A stretch of 54,764 nt of DNA from Propionivibrio sp. (GTDB taxonomy: Bacteria > Pseudomonadota > Gammaproteobacteria > Burkholderiales > Rhodocyclaceae), in contig NZ_JAEUOI010000002.1 in assembly GCF_016790145.1 (NCBI RefSeq), positions 1 through 54,764 of the forward strand. Direction: 5' to 3'. The notes beneath the pieces were generated by a model, which did not search any database, had not been told where the DNA came from, and saw only the letters and a program-made list of their open reading frames with translations. The stretch's first letter is position 1; each line of letters begins with the position of its first letter. This document shows, in pieces, positions 30,627 through 37,006 of this stretch. The position numbers were made by a program, and so were the translations under genes.

Positions 30627-31268
30627 ATGATGGATACACTTCCGGAATTCCCTGATCTCACCGCCTCCGAGCTTGCTGCCCTTCTGGAGCGAGCCGTGCT
30701 GCGCTCGTATCCGAAAAATTCAGTCATCATCAACGAGGGAGACCAAGGCGACAGTGTTTATTTCGTCATCCAGGGCAAGGTCAAGGTCTTCCTATCGAAC
30801 GACCAGGGGCGCGAGGTTGTCATCGGTCAGCTCGGGCCGGGTGACTATTTCGGAGAAATGCTGCTCGAACCCGGCTCACGTTCCGCGTCGGTGATGACGC
30901 TAGAGGCCTCGCGCTTTGCCCTCGTGCGGATCGAAGAGTTTCGCGAGTTCCTGAAAAGTCACCCGGATTTCGTCCTCGCCCTGATGGGAAAACTGATACG
31001 TCGAAGCCGCACCCTGGCGCGCAATGTCAAGAGTCTGGCCCTGCTCGACGTCTATGGACGCCTGGCCCAGCTTCTGCACGAACTGGCTCGTCAGCAGGGA
31101 GAGACCTGGTTGATCGACGAACCCCTGACACAGCAGGAAATGGCCAGCCGCATCGGTTCGTCGCGGGAAATGATCAGCCGTATCTTCAAGGACCTGGTGG
31201 CCGGCGGTTACCTGACCGTGTCGCGCCAGCGCATCGAGATCAGGCGTCGCTTGCCAACTGCATGGTGA
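30627..31268 (+). CDS. CRP/FNR-family transcriptional regulator of the peptide cluster
   Basis: A 213-aa activator-type protein. The N-terminal cNMP-binding domain has the phosphate-binding cassette FGEMLLEPGSRSASV (about residues 78-92), whose G-E and R-S-A match those of E. coli CRP, so cAMP or a similar ligand is plausible. There is no cysteine, so it is not an FNR-type iron-sulfur sensor. In the C-terminal winged helix (about 165-205) the recognition helix SREMISRIFK keeps the R-E...R residues by which CRP reads TGTGA. Matching sites exist at 31345 and 34436. ATG 30627 or the adjacent ATG 30630 is the start. Confidence 0.9.
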   Translation: MMDTLPEFPDLTASELAALLERAVLRSYPKNSVIINEGDQGDSVYFVIQGKVKVFLSNDQGREVVIGQLGPGDYFGEMLLEPGSRSASVMTLEASRFALVRIEEFREFLKSHPDFVLALMGKLIRRSRTLARNVKSLALLDVYGRLAQLLHELARQQGETWLIDEPLTQQEMASRIGSSREMISRIFKDLVAGGYLTVSRQRIEIRRRLPTAW

Positions 31269-31632
31269 GCGCGCCAGCAGCAAAATTGATGAGGAATTGC
31301 TGATTGGGAATTGTTAAAGACTGGCGACAATTCCTGTTTGTACTTGTGAATATGTCACACTGTTCGTTGTTAATTAGGTCGCTTTACCGACTTATCGGGT
31401 CGGGTTATTCTTTGATACAAGAAGTCATAACGAGTGTTGGTCTGACAATGCGTATACAAATAAACAATTTATTGCGATTCTAAGCCTCGGGCTTTGGATT
31501 TCGGATTTTCAGAGAATGTAATTGTCATTTTTACACGCAGCCATAAATAGTAGCTTAAATGGATGCCCAACCTTAAGCCCAGGGGCGTCCTGCATGTTTC
31601 GGGCTTTGTTGTCTAATTTGGAGGTAGTGATC
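31269..31632 (+). promoter_or_regulatory. Long leader region of precursor gene 1
   Basis: This 364-base, AT-rich spacer contains the CRP-like operator (31345-31359) and a small hairpin AAGCC-TCG-GGCTT (31482-31494), perhaps the end of the regulator transcript. A possible promoter follows, with -35 TTGTCA at 31522-31527 and -10-like TAAATA at 31544-31549. A second hairpin, AAGCCC (31575-31580) with GGGCTT (31601-31606), lies just before the GGAGG ribosome site. No gene is evident. Confidence 0.4.
31345..31359. promoter_or_regulatory. CRP-like operator 1
   Basis: TGTGA-ATATG-TCACA is a 15-base inverted repeat, 77 bases after the regulator stop. The half-sites equal the CRP consensus; the spacer is 5 rather than the usual 6 bases. 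Fourteen bases (31346-31359) match the site at 34436-34449 with a single difference. It is probably bound by the regulator encoded just upstream and should control precursor 1 and the maturases behind it. Confidence 0.6.
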
Positions 31633-31830
31633 ATGTCAGATGCTTACAAGAAGCCAGAGGGCGATAACGTTGTTGTCGTTACGAACACCGATATGGAATT
31701 GAACGAAGAGGATCTCGCCAAGGTCGCCGGGGGAATGATGATGTCGGGCGGCGGCACCAGCGCAAAATCCAAGACCATTAATGGACTGGATACGACCAGG
31801 CCTACCTATGACACGGATGTAGGGTTCTGA
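31633..31830 (+). CDS. RiPP precursor peptide 1 (double-glycine leader, graspetide-like core)
   Basis: A 65-aa peptide, led by a good GGAGG 9 bases before the ATG. Residues 1-34 form an acidic leader ending in MELNEEDLAKVAGG, a classic double-glycine cleavage site for C39 peptidases. The core would be residues 35-65: a Met/Gly/Ser-rich start (MMMSGGGTSAKSK) and a tail containing TTRPTYDTD. Hydroxyl donors (T, T, T, Y) and acidic acceptors (D, D) around a proline resemble the ester/amide cross-linked cores of microviridin-like graspetides. The next gene is an ATP-grasp maturase, which supports that reading. The exact core motif is not one I know. Confidence 0.85.
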   Translation: MSDAYKKPEGDNVVVVTNTDMELNEEDLAKVAGGMMMSGGGTSAKSKTINGLDTTRPTYDTDVGF

Positions 31831-31833
31831 ATC

Positions 31834-31852
31834 AAGCAGGTCAATCCTGCTT
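31834..31852 (+). terminator. Small hairpin directly after precursor 1
   Basis: AAGCAGG-TCAAT-CCTGCTT is a perfect 7-bp stem beginning 4 bases after the precursor stop and followed by AAATTG. It may protect the 3' end of the precursor mRNA or pause RNA polymerase. It lacks a clear T-run. Confidence 0.4.
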
Positions 31853-31890
31853 AAATTGAACACAGTGCGAAACAAGTACTGTATGTTTTT

Positions 31891-31925
31891 GAGGGCGGGC
31901 GGAGCATAATCCTTTTCCCGCCCTC
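31891..31925 (+). terminator. Terminator/attenuator between precursor 1 and the ATP-grasp gene
   Basis: GAGGGCGGG (31891-31899) pairs perfectly with CCCGCCCTC (31917-31925), giving a 9-bp GC-rich stem with a 17-base loop, followed by TTATTTAG. It lies 23 bases before the maturase start. Partial termination here would make precursor mRNA more abundant than enzyme mRNA, a common device in peptide clusters (inference). Confidence 0.65.
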
Positions 31926-31947
31926 TTATTTAGGGTGCTGCTGCGAA

Positions 31948-32919
31948 ATGATTCTGATCATAGCCAAGCATAATGAACCCACTGCGATTTTGATTAACGA
32001 ATTGCTTCAGCAGCAGAAACAAAATTCGGTACTTGTTGATCTTGAATGTTTCCCCGCTCACGATACGCTTGCATTTCGCCATTCTGCCAAGCATGGCTCA
32101 AGTGTTGTTTATAACCAGGCGAAAGGCTGTGCAATTCCTCTGGAAAAAATCAGTTCCATTTTCTGGTGGAGGCCAGAGTTACCAAAAGCCAGCCCGGATC
32201 TGACGGATGTTGCACTGGTAACGCATATCGAGGAAGCATCGGCGGAAGTCGTCTACGGTATTTTTGATGATCTCGACTGTCTGCATTTCCCATGTTCGCG
32301 TCATACGATGCGGCGTGCGAAGTTGAAACTACCCCAATTGACGCTGGCAGCCAAACTGGGATTTCATATCCCTGAAACGTTGGTTACGAACGACCCTGAA
32401 GCATTTCTGGATTTTTTCAACGCCGCACAAACCCGCGTCATTACCAAACCTGCCGTCGCACTACCCAATCCGATTTTTCGTGAGGTTGTATTTGGTTATG
32501 CGAATCTGGTACAGCCTCGAGATCTATTGTATTTTCAGGATGTCCGCTTGTGCCCTTTCATCGCACAACACTACGTTGAGAAGAAAGTTGAGATCAGGGT
32601 AACTGTAGTCGGGCCAGATGTTTTTGCAGCAGAGATTCATTCACAGTCAACCAACAGAACGAAAACTGACTGGCGACATTACGACGACGGCAATACGCCA
32701 CACTTCGTTCACCAATTACCTGAAGAGATTGAACAGTTGTGCAGGAAGCTTGTCGTTGCGATGGGACTGCTTTATGGGGCTATCGACCTCATATTGACTC
32801 CCGCTGGAGATTATTTTTTCCTTGAGATCAATCCTGCGGGCCAGTTTGGCTGGATTGAAGGCATGACCGGCTTACCGATCAGCCAGCGGATCGTTAGAAT
32901 GCTCGTCGATCATGTGTAG
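31948..32919 (+). CDS. ATP-grasp peptide maturase (graspetide synthetase-like)
   Basis: A 323-aa ATP-grasp ligase of the MvdD/MdnB-MdnC kind, which joins side-chain carboxylates of a precursor peptide to hydroxyl or amino side chains using ATP. An N-terminal pre-ATP-grasp region holds IFWWRPELPKASPD (about residues 71-84), the counterpart of the W-x-R-R segment of microviridin ligases. The central part holds KLKLPQLTLAAKLGFHIPETLVTND and ITKPAV, and the Mg-ATP end is FFLEINPAGQFGWIE (about 290-304). The presumed substrate is precursor 1 just upstream. The gene is AT-richer than the flanking chromosome, as is its downstream partner, suggesting transfer. Confidence 0.88.
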   Translation: MILIIAKHNEPTAILINELLQQQKQNSVLVDLECFPAHDTLAFRHSAKHGSSVVYNQAKGCAIPLEKISSIFWWRPELPKASPDLTDVALVTHIEEASAEVVYGIFDDLDCLHFPCSRHTMRRAKLKLPQLTLAAKLGFHIPETLVTNDPEAFLDFFNAAQTRVITKPAVALPNPIFREVVFGYANLVQPRDLLYFQDVRLCPFIAQHYVEKKVEIRVTVVGPDVFAAEIHSQSTNRTKTDWRHYDDGNTPHFVHQLPEEIEQLCRKLVVAMGLLYGAIDLILTPAGDYFFLEINPAGQFGWIEGMTGLPISQRIVRMLVDHV

Positions 32920-32973
32920 GCGCTATTATGGAGTAGAACCAAACGCATCAGAAAATCAGGCAAAGGATTGTCG

Positions 32974-34029
32974 ATGAATGCATTAACTGATCAATCACAA
33001 ATCCTCTTGTCTTTCATTGCGGACCTCAGCCGCCAGAACCTACTTCCTGAAGAGGCGCTAAACAACTTGAAGCACTTAAAGGGCGATTTCCCGGACTGTG
33101 CTTTGGATCTGGTGTGGGAACTCGATGATGCATCAGGCCTGTATTGCTACTGCCTGTTGGTTACCAGCGATAGTGGGACGCTGTCTCTTAGTGCCACGCA
33201 AAACGGCGTTCTGCCATGGTCATTAAGGGGCGGGGTTCGGCTTGACTCCAATATCCTTGTTAAGGTGAATGGAAATCCACTAACCGTTGTGCAAGCAATT
33301 ACCTATGTGGATCTTGTCCTGAGTAAGGGTAATCTGTTCACGGACTTGGTCGATTACGGCTTGTTGGCAGCGCAGGCAAAGCATTTCGATGTGCCCGTTT
33401 CCAAGGAGCAATTGGACACCGCGACAAGCAACTATTTTGCATCAAGAGGTATTACAGGCGGGGTTGAGATCGCTGCTTGGTTAGGTCAAAGAGGTCTGAC
33501 TATTGAGCGCTTCCGGACTTTCATCGAAGATGGCATGCGAAGCCGTGCTGTAGAACGTCATCTCGCTTCATCCATTGAGGTGGCGAGCATTGATTTCTCC
33601 CCGAATGCACTCGGATCCATCCCGGTTTCACGAATCAGCCTGCCAGCCCAGTTGACCGAGCTTGCCACGGAAATTTTGCGGAAGCACCCTGGAGATGACT
33701 TGCCTGCCCTTACTCGAAAAATTGCAGAGGCTTGCGATTTCAAAGCAATGCTCAAAATTGAGTTTGTGCGATTGTTTAACTTCGAGTTGGTCAGCCTTTT
33801 CCCCGATAGATCAGATTTTCCAGTAGGGAAAGTACTGGTCAGTGCTGACAATGGCACGGGTATCGAAATCATGCAGGTGCTAGGGTCCGCCGATATCCCT
33901 TCATCATCACAGAGGGAAATCAGGCGGGTGCAGAAAGCTGTGCAGGCGTGGTATGAAAATGAAAGAGCTAAAGCGAAAGTTGAATGGAATTGGGGAAAAG
34001 CGAATTTTGGGATGATTTCGCTGAAATAG
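32974..34029 (+). CDS. PpiC/SurA-related putative peptide maturation protein
   Basis: A 351-aa protein without signal peptide. Residues 1-100 form a domain I do not recognise. From about residue 110 there is a SurA/PpiC-like N-domain pattern (VKVNGNPLTVVQAITYVDLVL, DVPVSKEQLDTATSNYFASRGI, WLGQRGLTIERFRTFIEDGMR). No complete parvulin catalytic domain follows. I recall a family called putative peptide maturation system protein (TIGR04500), PpiC-related and found beside such ATP-grasp and NHLM genes; this fits. It may bind or chaperone the precursor. AAAGGA at 32962-32967 supports ATG 32974 over TTG 32968. Confidence 0.75.
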   Translation: MNALTDQSQILLSFIADLSRQNLLPEEALNNLKHLKGDFPDCALDLVWELDDASGLYCYCLLVTSDSGTLSLSATQNGVLPWSLRGGVRLDSNILVKVNGNPLTVVQAITYVDLVLSKGNLFTDLVDYGLLAAQAKHFDVPVSKEQLDTATSNYFASRGITGGVEIAAWLGQRGLTIERFRTFIEDGMRSRAVERHLASSIEVASIDFSPNALGSIPVSRISLPAQLTELATEILRKHPGDDLPALTRKIAEACDFKAMLKIEFVRLFNFELVSLFPDRSDFPVGKVLVSADNGTGIEIMQVLGSADIPSSSQREIRRVQKAVQAWYENERAKAKVEWNWGKANFGMISLK

Positions 34030-34040
34030 TTGTTTATTAT

Positions 34041-34335
34041 TGCCGGGATCGGGCTCGCGTTCCGTGTCGGTGATGACGCTGATGCCTCGCACTTTACCGA
34101 CGTGCGGATCGAATAGTTTCACGAGTTCCTGAAAGGTCGCCCGAATTTCGTACTCCCCCTCATGGGCAAACCTATACGTCGAAGCCGCACACTTACACAG
34201 CAGGAAATGGCCTGCCGCATCGGTTCGTCGCGGGAAATGATCAGCCGCATCTTCAAGGACCTGGTGGCCGGCGGTTATCTGACCGTGACACGCCAGCGCA
34301 TCGAGATCAGACGTCGTCTGCCGACCGCCTGGTGA
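34041..34335 (+). pseudogene. Decayed 3' copy of the CRP-type regulator gene
   Basis: This stretch matches the 3' part of the intact regulator (about 30870-31268) over nearly its whole length. It is nearly identical in the helix-turn-helix part and again ends in ...TAW and TGA (34333-34335). It is broken three ways: no 5' half, a GAG to TAG stop at 34114-34116, and an internal deletion of roughly 105-110 bases matching about 31013-31120. It follows the PpiC-related gene after 11 bases. With the intact gene it forms direct repeats around the first precursor/maturase cassette. Confidence 0.9.
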
Positions 34336-34435
34336 ATTGAACCAGCGTGTCATCTATTGAGACTGGTGCTCAGCGTATTCTCGCGGCCAATGCTGAAGAC
34401 CAATCTGTGAGCGGACATGAATCCTGTCAACCGGG

Positions 34436-34449
34436 GTGAATAAGTCACA
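34436..34449. promoter_or_regulatory. CRP-like operator 2
   Basis: GTGAATAAGTCACA differs at one base from operator 1 and lies 100 bases after the end of the regulator pseudogene, a position like that of operator 1 after the intact gene. Its centre is about 60-65 bases before the start point predicted from TATAGT at 34495-34500, the distance of a class I CRP-activated promoter. It should control precursors 2 and 3 and the methyltransferase. Confidence 0.6.
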
Positions 34450-34494
34450 TCCCGGCTGTGCCGCAGGTCAATGGCTACGCTCTGAATAATCATC

Positions 34495-34500
34495 TATAGT
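34495..34500 (+). promoter_or_regulatory. -10 element for precursor 2
   Basis: TATAGT (5 of 6 consensus bases) lies 53 bases before the precursor 2 ATG. No good -35 is present at 16-18 bases upstream, as expected for a promoter that depends on an activator bound at 34436-34449. Confidence 0.4.
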
Positions 34501-34553
34501 CTGTTCAAGCGTTGCGATTCCGTAGCGCGATGCCGCACACCAAGGAGATCATC

Positions 34554-34727
34554 ATGACGAATACCAGCAAGCCATCGGCACAGGAAACGCCTGAAAAAAC
34601 CCAGGAAATCGAGACAACGCCGGAGAGCGAACTTTCCGATGACGCGCTTGACCAGGTGTCTGGCGGACTTAAGCGATTGGCGAGGGGTCCGGGAACGCAG
34701 ACAGAGGACGATGTTTACGTCGGCTGA
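34554..34727 (+). CDS. RiPP precursor peptide 2 (double-glycine leader)
   Basis: A 57-aa peptide with AAGGAG 6 bases before the ATG. The leader (residues 1-38) is rich in Glu, Thr, Ser and Pro and ends in SELSDDALDQVSGG, aligned with the leader ends of precursors 1 and 3. The 19-residue core is LKRLARGPGTQTEDDVYVG: a basic half, a Gly-Pro, then a Thr/acidic half (TQTEDD). The Thr and Glu/Asp side chains could be ATP-grasp substrates like precursor 1, or it may be processed differently. No dedicated enzyme lies directly beside it. Confidence 0.78.
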   Translation: MTNTSKPSAQETPEKTQEIETTPESELSDDALDQVSGGLKRLARGPGTQTEDDVYVG

Positions 34728-34771
34728 TGCCCATCTGCAAGCGCAGCCTGACAATCAAAGAGAGCTTCGCA

Positions 34772-34897
34772 ATGAACTCGAAGCAGCCCATTGACCCGCA
34801 CCAACAACAGCCGCAATATCTTGTTAGCACCCTTGAATTTTCTATCCATGGCTGGCGTGGGGTGCCCCAGCCCAACCCTAGAGGAGTCCAATCATGA
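34772..34897 (+). CDS. Possible 41-aa ORF coupled to precursor 3
   Basis: An ATG at 34772, with GAGAG about 9 bases upstream, opens a 41-codon frame (MNSKQPIDPHQQQPQYL and so on) whose TGA overlaps the precursor 3 ATG as ATGA. It has no double-glycine leader, signal peptide or known motif and is rich in Gln and Pro. The overlap suggests translational coupling. It could be a leader ORF, an unrecognised small peptide, or chance. Confidence 0.3.
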   Translation: MNSKQPIDPHQQQPQYLVSTLEFSIHGWRGVPQPNPRGVQS

Positions 34898-35232
34898 GCC
34901 TGGAATCATTCAATGCCTTCATGGCTAAAATCAATGCCGATGAAATGCTGCGCAACGAACTGAAGCAAGCCAATCCTGACGGAATGACGATCGAAGCGCT
35001 AGCCGACGTAGCCGCCCAGCATGGCTTCAGCTTTGCCGCGCAGGACGTTAGCAACGAGTTGTCCGAAAAGGATCTGGACGTGGTCGCTGGTGGTTATTCC
35101 TTTGATCCCGGTTCCACCAGGCTTGGCACACAGAAACTGGGCGCAGCCGGCGGTTCAGCGTTTACCATTAAAGGCGATTTCCAAAATATGTCGTTTCAAC
35201 CGGGAGGTGTACTGATATTCAAGCCCCAGTGA
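34894..35232 (+). CDS. RiPP precursor peptide 3 (Nif11-type leader)
   Basis: A 112-aa precursor. Residues 1-67 form a Nif11-like leader (MSLESFNAFMAKINADEMLRN, then GMTIEALADVAAQHGF) ending in NELSEKDLDVVAGG, a double-glycine site. The 45-residue core starts YSFDPGST and is rich in Gly, Phe, Thr and Ser, with no cysteine, so lanthionine or thioether chemistry is excluded. GAGGAG precedes the ATG. The stop overlaps the start of the methyltransferase gene (GTGA), so the enzyme probably acts on this peptide. Nif11-type peptides are standard cargo of NHLM exporters, as encoded at 21700-30236. Confidence 0.88.
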   Translation: MSLESFNAFMAKINADEMLRNELKQANPDGMTIEALADVAAQHGFSFAAQDVSNELSEKDLDVVAGGYSFDPGSTRLGTQKLGAAGGSAFTIKGDFQNMSFQPGGVLIFKPQ

Positions 35233-36635
35233 CCGCTGAGGGCAGCGCACTGCCCAAGAAGCACTCGCTCCCGGCTCCCAGCTTTCCGGACCGCTCGACT
35301 CGCGACAGGGTCTTTGCAGCGCTTGAGGCTGCACGGCAGTGTGGACGAAGCTCGACCCTGGGCATACTCTTCACGGACGGCTACGCGCTGTCGACCGTAA
35401 CGGTGAGCGAAGCTATCGGTGATGCACTGAACGCATTGATCGCCGCCAACATGGTCGCGGTCGATGGCCAACAGGTTTCGGCGACGGTCCGACTGCAATA
35501 CTACGCTGGCTGTTACTTCACCAGCGATCGCCCCGAGTTGCATCGGGACCGCTTTGCCGACTTCGTTCTCGGAGTGGGGTTTGCCACTCGGAACTTCGCC
35601 GAAATGATGCCGCTACGACCGGGTAGTTCGGTACTCGACCTTGGCTGCGGCTGTGGCGTACTCGCGGTGCTCAGTGCGCCGCTGGCGTCTGCGGTGATGG
35701 CCGTCGACATCAATCCGCGCGCGCTCGCTTTCACCCGCTTCAACGCCGAGCTGAACGGCTTCCCGCATATCGAAACGGCCCTTGGTGATCTGTTCGCTCC
35801 CGTGCACGCTCGGCGCTTCGATGTCATTGTCTCCAATGCTCCGTATGTCATCTCGCCGGCGTCGACCTACCGCTATCGGGACGGTGGCGCCGGCATCTGC
35901 GAGCGTATTGCCCGCCAGGCACCCGCACTGCTCACTGCCGGCGGCTGCCTGATGCTCGCCGCAAGCTGGCCCGAGCATCGTGGACGATCCTGGCAGGGCG
36001 AACTCGCGCATTGGTTCGAGTCATCGGGTTGCGATGTATGGGTGCTGGCCACCGATCACCTGCTCCCCGATGACTACGCCCGCGTGTGGCTGGCGCAGGA
36101 ATATGGCGACATCGTTCCGACCGAGGCGATCAATAGCTGGCTTGCCGCATATAACGCCGCCGACATCACCATGCTGCACTGCGGCTTCGTGCTGCTCAGC
36201 CACGCGCCAGGCCGCGAGCCGTGGATCGAGATACGCGAGTTGCCGCCCGGCGGCGGACGGCGCGGCGAGTCGCTTGATCGCATTCTCGCCGCACGCGACC
36301 TGGCTGCACGCAGCGACGACGCAGCGCTGATCGAACTGAGACTGGCCCCGCTTGCCGGGCTTGAAGCGATCGAACGCCGTCGCCCCGGAGCGAGCGGCTG
36401 GTGCGTCGAGCGTGTCGATCTGCGAGCGGCCGACGGCCTGCGGATCGCCATGCGGGTCGATCCGCTCGCCGCCGACTTGCTCGGCTGGATGGACGGGTCG
36501 CGCAGCGCAGCCGAAGCCGCTACGGCGTTCGCGCAGGCGCGTGGGCTTGCAGCCGAGACGATCATTGGTGCGCTGCCTGCTTTGCTGCGCAAACTGCTCG
36601 AAGCTGGGCTGATCGTTCCAGCTACAGATTCCTGA
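35229..36635 (+). CDS. SAM-dependent methyltransferase coupled to precursor 3
   Basis: A 468-aa protein of three parts. An N-terminal helical region (about residues 1-110) precedes a HemK/RsmC-like class I methyltransferase (about 110-300) with motif I VLDLGCGCGVLAVL near 136 and VSNAPYV near 203, an N-x-P-Y type active site. The C-terminal part (about 300-468) ends with LLGWMDGSRSAAEAA and LLRKLLEAGLIV. This resembles the tail of PqqD-like peptide-recognition domains, though weakly. It starts with GTG inside the precursor 3 stop, without its own ribosome site. N-methylation of a core amide or side chain is plausible. It is GC-richer than the first cassette. Confidence 0.78.
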   Translation: MTAEGSALPKKHSLPAPSFPDRSTRDRVFAALEAARQCGRSSTLGILFTDGYALSTVTVSEAIGDALNALIAANMVAVDGQQVSATVRLQYYAGCYFTSDRPELHRDRFADFVLGVGFATRNFAEMMPLRPGSSVLDLGCGCGVLAVLSAPLASAVMAVDINPRALAFTRFNAELNGFPHIETALGDLFAPVHARRFDVIVSNAPYVISPASTYRYRDGGAGICERIARQAPALLTAGGCLMLAASWPEHRGRSWQGELAHWFESSGCDVWVLATDHLLPDDYARVWLAQEYGDIVPTEAINSWLAAYNAADITMLHCGFVLLSHAPGREPWIEIRELPPGGGRRGESLDRILAARDLAARSDDAALIELRLAPLAGLEAIERRRPGASGWCVERVDLRAADGLRIAMRVDPLAADLLGWMDGSRSAAEAATAFAQARGLAAETIIGALPALLRKLLEAGLIVPATDS

Positions 36636-36757
36636 TGACGAAGAGATAGCTGGCGCAGCCGCAGAGATTCACTTTCACAGCCCCTGAGAAATGCCACTTG
36701 GTCTACGGCTGCCATCGTGCTAGCATGTATCTACACGTATCGACAGGCGAGGTGGTC

Positions 36758-37006
36758 ATGAAGCTGCAATTGGCAAAATGGGGCAACAGTCTGGCAGTTC
36801 GTCTGCCGGTGGAATGCACGCGCGCTGCCGGGTTGCGCGAGGGCGATACCGTCGAGGCGGAAGTGACGCCGCTCGGCGAGATCAAGTTGACACCGGCGCA
36901 GCCGTTCGACAAATCGGCGTTCATCAAGCATCTGCGCAAGCTGCGGGCAAGCATGCCGATGACGACGACGAGTGTTCAGATGATGCGTCAGGAGGATCGC
37001 TATTGA
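36758..37006 (+). CDS. AbrB/MazE-type antitoxin (VapB-like)
   Basis: An 82-aa DNA-binding antitoxin. Its N-terminal swapped-hairpin domain is MKLQLAKWGNSLAVRLPVEC followed by GLREGDTVEAEV (about residues 1-45). The C-terminal tail would bind and block the toxin. ATG 36758 follows GCGAGG. Its TGA overlaps the toxin ATG (TGATG), the usual arrangement for co-translated toxin-antitoxin pairs. It should also repress its own promoter. It sits at the right end of the accessory island. Confidence 0.88.
   Translation: MKLQLAKWGNSLAVRLPVECTRAAGLREGDTVEAEVTPLGEIKLTPAQPFDKSAFIKHLRKLRASMPMTTTSVQMMRQEDRY

Noticed and set aside
30362-30733. Minus-strand 123-codon frame across the regulator start
   Set aside because: Overlaps the regulator's 5' end and the divergent control region; no domain and poor codon use.
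31720-31740. Nitrile-hydratase-type leader identity for precursor 1
   Set aside because: The leader is too short and lacks the nitrile hydratase alpha-like helical region; only the double-glycine end is shared with that group.
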